A stretch of DNA of 64,000 nt from Oenanthe sinensis (GCA_028671895.1 CM053810.1:31227501-31291500); one strand, 5' to 3'. Positions 11,705 to 21,623 are shown, counted from the stretch's first letter. Program-made: numbers and translations. Notes: a model not told the origin generated them from the sequence alone.

Positions 11705-12360
11705 GGGGAACATCAAGTCGAACACTATCTCGAACATCTAAGTCGAAATTCGAGATGAGTTTCGAGATAGGAACTATCTCGAACATCAAGTCGAATATTC
11801 GAGATAAAGTTCGAGATGACACTAACTCGAACAAATAATCACTTGATCAATTAATACAGCTTAATAAACCCACCAGGGAATCCCATCTCGAATATCAAGA
11901 CAAAATTCCATTAAAATGGGTAAAATTGCAAGTACAAACCTGGGAACACTATCTCGAACAGTAAGTCGAATATTCGAGATAATGTTCGAGATGGGACTCA
12001 AGTCGAACATCAAGTCGAATATTCGAGATAATGTTCGAGATGGGACTCAAGTCGAACATCAAGTCGAATATTCGAGATAATGTTCGAGATGGGACTCAAG
12101 TCGAACATCAAGTCGAATATTCGAGATAATGTTCGAGATGGGACTCAAGTCGAACATCAAGTCGAATATTCGAGATAATGTTCGAGATGGGACTCAAGTC
12201 GAACATCAAGTCGAATATTCGAGATAATGTTCGAGATAGAGATTAACTCGAACAATTTCCCAGACTTGTAATATTTTTCAACAGGCACACGGGGAACTGT
12301 AACTCGAAATTCAAGTCGAATTTCGAGATGAATTTCGAGATAGACCTTATCTCGAATATT
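11705..12360. repeat. Palindromic GAATATTC/TCGA repeat array (49-bp core)
   Basis: The core at about 11,946-12,240 repeats with an exact 49-bp period: GAATATTC begins at 11,968, 12,017, 12,066, 12,115, 12,164 and 12,213. Each unit holds a nested inverted repeat: outer arms TCGAACAT and ATGTTCGA around the self-complementary centre TCGAATATTCGA, with 4-nt unpaired steps. Diverged units flank it (11,705-11,830 and 12,290-12,360). Units are contiguous with no spacers, so this is not CRISPR-like. Confidence 0.93.
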
Positions 12361-12899
12361 CTTCTCAGACTTAGAATTGTCAAAATTTTTAATTTTGAAG
12401 ATAGTCAGAATAATTTGGCAATTTTTTTTGTTTAACAACAATTAAATTTTGCCAAATTAAGATAAATATCAATTCAAGGATTTTTATCAAAGCAAATAAT
12501 AAAAACACTCATTGACAATTCTAAGGCCTCTTAAATTAAACAAAATTACATGAAAAACACAGGTAAATTCATAAAAAAAATTTAGAATAATATGAATTTA
12601 ACTCCCCCTATGATCATGCAATCATACCAGCATAAATTCAAAGATTTAACCAATAATTACACATAAAACACAATGAATTCATGTAAAATAACACAACATG
12701 CATCCTAAAATACTCATTACTTAATCATTTTAAAGTCTAAGTCCATAATGATTAATTAGCATGCAGAAGTGATATTTTGAGCAATTGTAGAGATTATTTA
12801 CATATGTTTTCAACTTTGTATCAATAAAATAGGCAAATGACAAGACCAAAAACATATGTTCATGATTAAAAACTGAAATTTTGCAGATAAGAGAAATCA
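12361..12899 (-). other. Spacer between pol and repeat array, with PPT-like motif
   Basis: AT-rich with no gene. A PPT-like motif (minus CATAGGGGGAGTT, about 12,599-12,611) lies roughly 290 bp downstream of the pol stop. Confidence 0.5.
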
Positions 12900-15800
12900 C
12901 TAACTTGTGTTAAGCATTCCCAATTCACCAACCAACCTATTGAATGTTACTTCATCAAGAGGTTTAGTGAATATATCTGCAATTTGTTGCATTGTGGGCA
13001 TAAAATGTAGCTCCACAGTCCCCTCCTCGACATGTTCTCTAATGAAATGATACCTGATAGCTATATGCTTGGTTCTTGAGTGGTCTACAGGATTGTTGGT
13101 CATGGCAATGGCACTTGTGTTGTCACACATGATTGGAATCTTTTTGTGCTCCATGCCATAATCTTTCAATTGGTTCCTCATCCACAGTATTTGAGCTACA
13201 CAGCTTCCAGCAGCAATGTACTCAGCTTCAGCAGTAGAAGTAGATACTGTGTGTTGCTTTTTGCTTTGCCAGGACACCAATCTTCTGCCAAGAAATTGAC
13301 ATGCACCAGATGTGCTTTTTCTATCAATCCTGCAACCTGCATAGTCTGAATCCGAATAGCCAATTAGATTAAAACCTGTATCTCTTGGGTACCAAATCCT
13401 TAGATTTGATGTTCCCTTGAGATACCTAAAGATTCGTTTGACGGCTATGAGATGTGATTCTCTAGGATCCACTTGGAACCTTGCACACAAACAAGTTGCG
13501 AACATAATATCGGGTCTACTTGCAGTTAAATAGAGGAGTGAACCAATCATACCTCGATAGCTTGTGATGTCAACTGGTTTACCTGATTTGTCTTCATCAA
13601 GCTTCGTGGCTGTTGCCATGAGAGTCTTAGCAGTTGATGCATCTTCTAGATTATACTTCTTGAGTAAATCTTTGATGTACTTGGACTGACAGATAAAGAT
13701 TCCATCTTTTCTTTGACTGATCTGTAATCCAAGGAAGAAGGACAGCTCTCCCATCATGCTCATCTCATACTTATCCTGCATTAACTTGGCAAATTTCTCG
13801 CACAAGCGCTCATTAGATGACCCAAAAATAATATCGTCCACATAGACTTGAACAAGTATTAAATCACTTTTTACATTTTTATAGAACAATGTTTTATCAA
13901 TTACTCCCCTAGTAAAACCACTTGCAATTAAGAACAAGGATAGGGTTTCATACCATCGTCTTGGGGATTGTTTGAGGCCATAGACAGCTTTGAAGAGAAG
14001 GTACACAAAATCTACAAGTTCTGGATCAACAAAGCCAGGTGGCTGTTCCAGATATACTTCTTCTTCTAGCTCTCCATTCAGGAAGGCACTTTTCACATCC
14101 ATCTGAAAAACCTTGAAGTTCTTGTGTGTTGCAAAGGCCAAGAACATCCTGACTGCCTCAAGTCTTGCAACTGGAGCGTAGGTCTCATCATAATCAATAC
14201 CTTCTTTTTGAGAATAACCCTTCGCTACCAAACGAGCCTTGTTTCGTGTTACAAGTCCGTCTTCATCCAGTTTATTTCTGAATACCCACTTAGTTCCAAT
14301 TACTGATCTGTTCTTCGGTCGGGGTACCAGCTTCCAAACTTTCTGCCTTTCAAACTGATTGAGCTCTTCTTGCATTGCAATTACCCAATCAGCATCACCA
14401 AGAGCTTCTTCTATTTCTTTAGGTTCAAGCTTGGATAAGAACCCAGAATATAAGCAAATATTAGCCATGTCAGCTCTTGCAGTTCTTCTAGTAGTCACAC
14501 CAGCATCTGGATCACCAATTATTAATTCAAACGGATGGTCTCTACTCCATACTCGTTCTCTTGGAAATTGTCTTGATGATTCAGCTTGACTTTCTGAGTT
14601 GTTGTGTTGACTACTTGTGGTATTTCCACTAACTCCCCCTGAGTTAGTGCCAGCTCCTACAGACCTAGTGTCATCTCGTCTTGAGCCTTGAACACTTGTC
14701 CTTGAGCTGCTATTTACTCCCCCTGAGTTGTTGCCGGATCGTGCGGAAGAAGTTTCTTCTGATCTTGTAGGATTCGATTGTTCATTAAGCTCATATGTTT
14801 CTTCACGAACACTTGGAACATTTGAAATGACAACCAACTCAGGTTCATCTTCAGGTTCATCTAAGTCCAGATTCTGAAATTTAAGGGACTCTGGTTCACT
14901 AGAATCTTTAGATATTGATGGGAGTTTGGTATCGTCGAATCTGACGTTGTAGCTTTCAGTCACTTTTCGATCATTCACTAAGAATACTCGATAAGCTGCC
15001 ACCACATCTGTAGAATAACCAACAAAGATTCCTTCACGAGCTTTTGCTGCAAATTTGCCTAGATTTTCATTATCTATAAGCACATAACATTTAGCTCCAA
15101 AGACATGAAAGTATTTGATTGTAGGTCTTCTGTTATTCATTAGTTCACATGGTGTCTTTTCTTTATCTTTTATGATCAGGGTTCTATTCTGAGTGTAACA
15201 CACTGTACTCACTGCTTCGACCCAAAAGTAAAGAGGAAGTTTTGAATCATACAACAATGTTCTTGCTGCTTCAACCAAAGTTCTGTTCTTCCTTTCAACT
15301 ACTCCATTTTGCTGTGGAGTTCTCGGGGCTGAGTATTGATGACGTATTCCCTTAGATACACAGAAGTCATTCAGCACTGCATTCTTAAATTCAGTACCGT
15401 TGTCTGTTCTAATCGTCTTTACAGTAAGTGTTGAAACATTCTCAATTTGAGTGATGTGATCAATGATTAGGAAAGGTACTTCGTCTTTCGTCATTGCGAA
15501 CAATACCCATGTATACTTGGAGAAGTCATCCACGATTACCAAAGCATATCTTTTCCTAGATAAGGATAGGACATTCACTGGGCCAAACAAATCCATATGA
15601 AGAAGTTGTAAAGGCTCAGTGATACTAGAAATTTCTTTACTTTTATGTGATGCTCGCTTTGACTTTCCCATTTCACAAGCTTCACAGAGTCCTTTAGGAG
15701 CAAACTCAATCTGTGGTAGATCTCTCACTAATTCTCGCCTCGCGAGAGCATTCATCGTTTTGAAGTTTAAGTGAGATAGCTTTTTGTGCCATAACCAGCT

Positions 15801-16256
15801 TTCATCATCTGAAGCTTTGCTGTAGAAACAGGTAACTTCATTCTGATTTGCCGAATCCATGTCTGCAACAAAAAGATCTGCCTTTCGAACTCCTTTCAAA
15901 GCTAACGAACCTTCCTTGATGTGATTTATTGATACACCTTTCTTATTGAAGACAATTTCATAACCTTTGTCACAGAATTGACTTATGCTCAACAGATTGT
16001 GCTTCAATCCCTCAACATAGGAAATATCTTCAATGATGACATTGCCAGTCTTCAGTTTGCCATATCCCTTTGTCACTCCTTTGCTGTCATCTCCAAAGGT
16101 AACATAAGGGCCAGCTTTCATAACCAACTCTGTAAGCAGGGACTTGTTTCCTGTCATATGCCTTGATGCTTCACTATCTAGCACCCATAAGACTTTATTT
16201 CTTTTCTGCTTAATGCCCTGCAATGTCAGATTGATTAGACATTCTTCGGAACCCAA
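12900..16256 (-). CDS. pol: Sirevirus-type pol: PR-IN-RT-RNase H, 1,118 codons
   Basis: One open frame with the complete copia pol order. Protease: WVLDSEASRHMTG around residue 27, where the catalytic D-S/T-G reads D-S-E. Integrase: zinc finger WHKKLSHLNF ... CEAC (about 156-194), then the catalytic core with MDLFGPV, RTDNGTEF and NGVVERKNRTL. A Ser/Asn-rich linker follows. RT: GTKWVFRNK and YVDD at residues 805-808. RNase H: YSDSDYAGC, STAEAEYIA and DNTSAI. The enzymes copy element RNA to cDNA and insert it. The listed first codon is TTG, just after a TAG in this frame, so it is not a real start; pol lies in the -1 frame relative to gag with a short overlap. I saw no canonical slippery heptamer. 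The Gly-to-Glu protease change probably blocks polyprotein processing. Confidence 0.92.
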   Translation of the reverse strand: MGSEECLINLTLQGIKQKRNKVLWVLDSEASRHMTGNKSLLTELVMKAGPYVTFGDDSKGVTKGYGKLKTGNVIIEDISYVEGLKHNLLSISQFCDKGYEIVFNKKGVSINHIKEGSLALKGVRKADLFVADMDSANQNEVTCFYSKASDDESWLWHKKLSHLNFKTMNALARRELVRDLPQIEFAPKGLCEACEMGKSKRASHKSKEISSITEPLQLLHMDLFGPVNVLSLSRKRYALVIVDDFSKYTWVLFAMTKDEVPFLIIDHITQIENVSTLTVKTIRTDNGTEFKNAVLNDFCVSKGIRHQYSAPRTPQQNGVVERKNRTLVEAARTLLYDSKLPLYFWVEAVSTVCYTQNRTLIIKDKEKTPCELMNNRRPTIKYFHVFGAKCYVLIDNENLGKFAAKAREGIFVGYSTDVVAAYRVFLVNDRKVTESYNVRFDDTKLPSISKDSSEPESLKFQNLDLDEPEDEPELVVISNVPSVREETYELNEQSNPTRSEETSSARSGNNSGGVNSSSRTSVQGSRRDDTRSVGAGTNSGGVSGNTTSSQHNNSESQAESSRQFPRERVWSRDHPFELIIGDPDAGVTTRRTARADMANICLYSGFLSKLEPKEIEEALGDADWVIAMQEELNQFERQKVWKLVPRPKNRSVIGTKWVFRNKLDEDGLVTRNKARLVAKGYSQKEGIDYDETYAPVARLEAVRMFLAFATHKNFKVFQMDVKSAFLNGELEEEVYLEQPPGFVDPELVDFVYLLFKAVYGLKQSPRRWYETLSLFLIASGFTRGVIDKTLFYKNVKSDLILVQVYVDDIIFGSSNERLCEKFAKLMQDKYEMSMMGELSFFLGLQISQRKDGIFICQSKYIKDLLKKYNLEDASTAKTLMATATKLDEDKSGKPVDITSYRGMIGSLLYLTASRPDIMFATCLCARFQVDPRESHLIAVKRIFRYLKGTSNLRIWYPRDTGFNLIGYSDSDYAGCRIDRKSTSGACQFLGRRLVSWQSKKQHTVSTSTAEAEYIAAGSCVAQILWMRNQLKDYGMEHKKIPIMCDNTSAIAMTNNPVDHSRTKHIAIRYHFIREHVEEGTVELHFMPTMQQIADIFTKPLDEVTFNRLVGELGMLNTS

Positions 16257-18684
16257 GATTGATTGGGCCCGGCTTTTCTATAAGATCGAGAATTATCAGT
16301 TTTAACAACAGGAGATGCACTTTCTTTAACATTCTTAGAGCTTTCGACTTTGTCTTTTCCCTTGTCAGACTTAACAGATTTGTTAGTCTTAGGAGAAGGC
16401 TTGTCACTCCTAACTTTAGGAGGACTTGCAGACTTAGCTCTTACATTCTTCTTCTTGACATTAGAACTAGTAGCAGTATTTAAACATGTTTGACTAGTTG
16501 CGTTCATCAAGTTCACGAAGGTTTGCATGACATTAAAAGTGCATGGCATACAGTTAGGTTGACCACATTGTACATGATTTTGATGCATGTTAATCATTGT
16601 GTGTGGTACAGGCATGGCATGTGCAACAGGAATATTCATGTTAGATTTACATGCATAAGAAAGATGTTCAGTGGATTTACAGTGATAACATGCTTTCTTT
16701 ATTCTTTCTACCTTAACCTCTTTTTCAACCTTTTCTTTCTTAACCTGTTGTTTAACAGCCTTGGCTCCTAATCCTGGTCTAGATTCTTCTCTAGGGGATT
16801 TGATTTTAACTGATTTAGTAGGAGTTAAAGGTTGTTCTTTCTTCCGATCTTCCATCTCGATTTCATATCTAACTAGTAAATCAGTCTCTTCTTCTTCTCG
16901 AGGAGTAAAGTGTTTGAATATTGGTTTAATAGCAGATTTGAGAATTGTAGGTACTTCTTTTTTAATCTCACTGGGACTGGTGTCTACAGGCCTTTTCCCT
17001 TCTTTCTTTGATAAGTTAGAATAGTCAAGTCCTACACCAACACCAATTATCTTCTTAAATGTGCTACTATCAACATTCACTTTACTAGCTGCTAGTTTAT
17101 AAGCTTCGCATTTTGTTTCTAACTCAGCTAGTTTATTCCTAAGACATGCTTCTATTTCATCTTTAAGGTTGAGCTTGTGTTCCAAAGTTTTAATAGAGTC
17201 TCTTAGGGAAGTACCTATAGTGCAAACGGCCTCCAATTCTTCCACTTTTGCCTCAAGCATTCTGCATTTGGCAACAATTGTTTTCTGTTCTTTTTTAGAA
17301 GTATTTAGGCTTTTGCACAGCATATAGATCTCTTCGCTAAGAGCCCCGTTCTGCACCTTATAATCATCTAGAGACATTTCTTCCTTAAGGGTTAGAACTG
17401 GTACCTCTGGTTCATCTGACGTTTCAGCCATGAGGGCAAAGTTTGCTGTATGAGTAACTTCTTCCTCATCTGAATCATCCCACGCTCTGCCTTCTGTGAT
17501 AACTAAAGCTCTTTTTCCATGTCTTTCCTTCACCAGGGCCTCATACTTGCTTTTGAGGGCTTCATAAGTTTCTTTTGGATATGTCTGTTTAGGCTTCTTG
17601 CAATCTGTAGCAAAGTGTCCAGCTTCACCACAGTTATAACATTTGAACTTCATTTTGAAATCCAAAGGAGATTTGTAGCTAGTACTCTTGCTTTTTCCTT
17701 TGTAGCCTTGTGAACTACCACCACCCCTAGTAACCCGATAATAAGATGAAGATTTACTTTGCAGTCGGTTACTCTTTCTGAATCTGATATTGCTGAACTT
17801 CCTTGCCAGTATGCCACGACACTGTCATCCATGTTGTCCAGCTCTTCTTGGGTGAAGTAGTCGTCATCACTATTTGATGTGCACTCATCATCATTTTCAA
17901 CTTGAGGTGATGCAGGTGATGACCTAGGCTTTTCTGCAACCATTGCCTTTTTAGACTCTACCTCATCAGCAACTAACCCTGATGCAGCTTCTTTTCCTCT
18001 TGAATCATTATCCCATGCTTGATCTTGAAGTGTTTCCAGCTCATAGGTCTTTAGAATTCCATAGTATTCTTCCAGAGTAGTTGTGTGTAAATCTCTAGTT
18101 TCTCTAACAGCGTAGACTCTATGTTCAATGCTTTTTGGCTGGTTCCTCAGATATCTCGTGTTGATTTCAACCACGGGGAGAGTTACACATCTCAGATTCA
18201 AATCCAAAACCAACTGACTGAATCTTAGATAGACATCGGTTATACTTTCACCTTTTCTTATCCTGAAAGTGTCATACTCCATCTTGAGTATAAGTGTTTT
18301 GTTGCTTCTGACCTCAGAGGTACCTTCCATGACGACCTCTAGCTTATCCCAAATCTTCTTTGCTGTAGTTAGTCCTTTAACTACGTTAAACATCTCATGA
18401 TCTAGGGATTCCATCAGTGTTTGTCGAACGGATGTGTCGAAAGATATCTGCTCCTTATCAGCATCTGAAAAGTCTACTGCCTTCTTAGGCTCAGACCGTT
18501 GTGGTACTACCACATCTCCTTCCATATGCTCAGGAACAACAACCATTGGTACAAATTTACCTTTATCGAGGACTTCCAGATATTCAGGATTGACGGACTC
18601 AAGGTAAAGTTTCATTCTCAACACCCATTCTTCATCATGATCTCGGTCGAACATTGGAATCTTGAAATTGTTTTTAGGTGCCAT
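16235..18684 (-). pseudogene. gag: Sirevirus-type gag, split by a frameshift
   Basis: The ATG at 18,684 starts MAPKNNFKIPMFDRDHDEEW, a gag capsid region of the type common in plant copia. This frame runs to 17,650, but its last 40 or so residues lose gag character. The adjacent frame is already open and gag-like from about 17,810, so a one-base change near 17,805-17,815 is likely. The second frame (from 17,665 to 16,235) carries two CCHC zinc knuckles, CYNCGEAGHFATDC and CYHCKSTEHLSYAC, a Lys/Glu-rich helical region between them and a basic Ser/Lys-rich tail. The protein coats and packages genomic RNA. With the break this copy cannot make full Gag unless supplied in trans. Confidence 0.85.
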
Positions 18685-19439
18685 CTTAATGCTGATTTAA
18701 AGTAAAGATAATAAATTTTTCTTATTACTTGAGTAGTAATTAAAAGAAAATTAAATTATCTTAAAATAAATCAAGGTTCAAATTCTGGACACAAAAAAAA
18801 TTCTAAGTACCCAAGACTAGGCTAAGTAGAATATCTATGTAGAACTGCCCAAGTCGAATTTCTCTAAGTAGAACTTCTGTCCAAGTAGAATATTCCAAGT
18901 AGAATATTCAAGTAGAATATTCAAGTAGAATATTCCAAGTAGAACTTTTGTCCTTGGAAGAAATTTTCTGCAGGTCACTTTTAATATTGAATAAACAATA
19001 TTACTTTTCACACTTTTTGACTTTTGTAGCTTTTCTCACCTAACTCACATAACCCACGTGCTAGGTACTGAATATCTTCTGTAACATTTTTGTTGTGAGA
19101 TTTATGTCAAATCAAAAGCCAATAACACCTTTTTAACTTTATGTCTCTTGAAAAAGTAATCAAAAGTTGCTGGGTTTATCTTCTTTATCAAGAACAGTAA
19201 TGTCTCCTTGAAGAACACCAAAAATCAAAGTACCCAGAATAATTCACAAAAATTATCTAAAGTCCTCCCAAGCTAAATAATTACTTCTGGAGTATTTAAA
19301 TAATTTTTAGAGTGAGTTTTCTCTACCAAACAAATTTGAGCACACTTTTCGAGAAGAACTTGAAAAGTAGATCTATAGATGAAGACTCACTAATCTTCTA
19401 CCAAACACAAGGATCTATGTTTTGTATATTAAACATGAA
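18685..19439 (-). other. Sirevirus leader with short tandem motif
   Basis: Untranslated region between PBS and gag. At 18,833-18,951 the motif AAGTAGAATATTC is repeated; GAATATTC starts at 18,888, 18,902, 18,915 and 18,928 (13-14 bp apart). At least two ATGs precede gag on the minus strand (about 19,045 and 19,434). Confidence 0.8.
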
Positions 19440-19451
19440 GCTCTGATACCA
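19440..19451 (-). promoter_or_regulatory. Primer-binding site, initiator tRNA-Met type
   Basis: Minus-strand TGGTATCAGAGC lies two bases inside the 5' LTR and is complementary to the 3' end of plant initiator tRNA-Met, the usual copia primer. Confidence 0.93.
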
Positions 19452-19723
19452 ATTGTTAGGTCCAAATGTGTTGTAGAGGGGGGGGGTGAATACAACTTTT
19501 TGAATTAATGAAGTAATAAATACTATGTAATAAATGAACACAATGATTCAAGGAATATATGTCTTATATATAACTTGAAAGGGTTGCTACAACATTCATT
19601 ACACAGTACACTAGAAGTAAAGAGGGTAGTAAATGATACTAAGCTCTGTGAATACTCTCTCTCTCTTTTACAAGTGTTTATCTAGAAAAATATTGCTCTC
19701 TTAAAAATAATACACAAGTACTT

Positions 19724-19733
19724 CTATTTATAC
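19724..19733 (-). promoter_or_regulatory. TATA box of the Sirevirus 5' LTR
   Basis: Minus-strand GTATAAATAG is a near-consensus plant TATA box, about 270 bp before the LTR end. Transcription would begin about 30 bp downstream, near 19,695. Confidence 0.65.
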
Positions 19734-19896
19734 TACTTGTAATCTATGTCTTGTAGTCTTCAAAGATTAAAATATACGTGGCCCAATGATATCCACATAA
19801 ATCTTATCTTATCTTGAAAGCTTGGAAATCTGCCAATTAGATGATGCCATGTGTCATGTTGAAACTGCCCTCCATGTAGAACATCTATTTGAGAAC

Positions 19897-20037
19897 TTCT
19901 ACTTGGCCATCTCGAATATTCTATCTCGAATATTCTACATAGGAATGTTCTACTTGGCCATCTCGAATATTCTATCTCGAATATTCTACATAGGAATGTT
20001 CTACTTGGCCATCTCGAATATTCTATCTCGAATATTT
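19897..20037. repeat. 51-bp tandem repeat in 5' LTR with GAAnnTTC dyads
   Basis: Same array as in the 3' LTR, with units starting at 19,897, 19,948 and 19,999. All dyads are conserved, and one CTTGAATATTC unit of the left LTR reads CTCGAATATTC here. Confidence 0.93.
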
Positions 20038-20581
20038 TGTACTTAGAAAAATTCTGGGCTTTAACTTGAAACTTCAATGCAGCATCTTGAACTTGTGATT
20101 TCTTTATATCTTCCAAATTCTTCAACAAGCTCTTGAACTTGGATCTCTATTACTGACATAAACATACTATCAATGTCCTCACACTTGATGCAATGGTCTG
20201 ATTCATAAGTGACTAGTCTTGATAGTGTCTCTGCTTTTTGAATAGATTACCATTTTCCATTAGTAATGTGGCTTTCCAATCATTGCTTTTCTTCTTGTTC
20301 ACTTGAAATCAATTAGCCTTGTTGATACTGATAGTTATGATCTTGAATCTTTAAGTTACAAATCACTGAGGCATGAACAACTTTGTCTTGAACTTCTTTC
20401 AATGATTTCTTCTTTGTTTGATCATAGTTAACAAATTGAATTGTATCAATTACCTTATCTTCATGGTTAACATTGATTTCTTTGTGACTTCATGTTCTTG
20501 ATTGTCTTCTGGTTAAGTATCTTTTCTTTTAGTTGAGTTACATAAGTTATAATGTTACAAGTTTAGACACTCTGCCTTTCA

Positions 20582-20586
20582 GAAGC
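20582..20586. repeat. Target-site duplication GAAGC, right copy
   Basis: Pairs with 5,454-5,458. Its last two bases are part of the A2 primer-binding site. Confidence 0.93.
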
Positions 20587-20596
20587 TCTGATGCCA
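20585..20596 (-). promoter_or_regulatory. Primer-binding site of element A2
   Basis: Minus-strand TGGCATCAGAGC next to the LTR at 20,598; identical to the PBS of G (40,511) and C (53,127). Confidence 0.88.
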
Positions 20597-20597
20597 T

Positions 20598-21583
20598 TGA
20601 AGGGTTTCGAGGTACAAACGCAGTGAAAAAACGTAAAAAATAAATAAATAATGTAATATAAATTGAAACCCTCTACAGGATCCATGCGAAAAAAAAGATT
20701 TAATTCAGTGATAAAGAACAAATACCCTTAAAAGCTTTAACAATTCATTAATGGAAGATTAATTGAGGTCCAAAACTTGTTTAATCACCATGTATCCCGC
20801 TCTCGCGATCTACGCTCCATAGTATCCATACGAATACTTTTCATAAAAGATTGATGTGTATTAGCACCCGAAAACTGCTTCTATCTTCCTCTTTTTCTCA
20901 AAATGGCTAGGGTTTAAGTAAAAATATGTATCACTTATTAAATCAGCCCATAAAGAGATTATATAGAGAGAGGAATAAGTTTTTTAATTATAATTAATAC
21001 TAGATCATTCATATTTCTCACAAGATTCATAATATACCCAATGTCCACTTTTATTATCACCCGGTCAAATGTAACTTTTAATTTAATCAAAATATATTAA
21101 TTCTCATATAGAAATATAATGATATTAGGTCTAAGGATCATTACACCATTATCACAGTGATAATTACTTATGAAACTTATTAACATGTAGAATCTCACGA
21201 CGGGTCATGCCCTGACACATGCACTAACACATGCACTTATGTTCTTGACTTTTAGTATCACCATACCTATGACCAATAAGATGTGATCATCATATCTGTC
21301 AACGAACATACTAGTCTTTATGCATTATTATTGTCCTTAAATAATAATACTCAGCTAGGGAATTTTAGGAATAAGATATTATTCATATAATCTCATTTTT
21401 AAGTCACATACTTAAAGATATATAATATTTATCAAAATTCCAAGGATATTTATTATGCTTTCAATTTATTACGCGGAAAATAAAATATAATAAATAAATA
21501 ATAATCAATAAAACATAATTCTTAATAATAAAATATTTTTTCTTAAAATATAAAACTATTGTCTCTAGGCACAATTACTAACC
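20598..21583 (-). repeat. 5' LTR of element A2, internally deleted
   Basis: Starts TGAAGGGTTTCG and ends ACAATTACTAAC on the plus strand; the final A of TAACA is lost or changed. Compared with A1 it lacks about 550 bp (A1 positions about 2,710-3,255), joined at AATACTAGATCATTC near 21,000. Confidence 0.8.
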
Positions 21584-21623
21584 TATATATATATATAGAT
21601 ATATATATATATATATATATATA
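21584..21623. repeat. (AT)n microsatellite
   Basis: About 40 bp of TA repeats with one interruption (AGAT), at the outer edge of the A2 LTR. Confidence 0.9.

Larger units (their letters stand above)
5459..20581 (-). mobile_element. Complete Sirevirus-type Ty1/copia retrotransposon, 15,123 bp
   Basis: A full-length element on the minus strand. It has LTRs of 1,127 and 1,128 bp with TG...CA ends, a PBS, a PPT and a perfect TSD. Order: 5' LTR, leader, gag with two CCHC knuckles, PR-IN-RT-RNase H, a repeat-rich spacer, a third ORF of 1,090 aa, 3' LTR. Large size, a long gag with coiled-coil character, copia domain order and an extra ORF after pol together fit the Sirevirus (SIRE/Maximus) lineage. 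By eye I count about 11 substitutions and one G-run length change between the LTRs, roughly 1% divergence, so insertion was recent. Damage: a frameshift in gag, a protease active-site change and two in-frame stops beyond residue 1,090 of the third ORF. It is probably non-autonomous now. Confidence 0.93.
19454..20581 (-). repeat. 5' LTR of the Sirevirus-type element
   Basis: 1,128 bp with TG...CA ends, about 99% identical by eye to 5,459-6,585. The 51-bp tandem repeats (19,897-20,037) lie about 165-305 bp upstream of the TATA box on the transcribed strand. Confidence 0.95.

Noticed and set aside
11224..11834. Minus-strand ORFs of 143 and 159 codons upstream of the third ORF
   Set aside because: Their ATGs lie upstream of the TATA-like box, their composition is low-complexity and hydrophobic without motifs, and part overlaps the repeat array.
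11946..12240. CRISPR-like direct repeats
   Set aside because: Units are contiguous with no unique spacers, inside a plant retrotransposon.
19440..19451. Partial tRNA gene at the PBS sites
   Set aside because: Only about 12 bases complementary to the initiator tRNA 3' end; no tRNA body. Same at 20,585, 24,687, 40,511 and 53,127.
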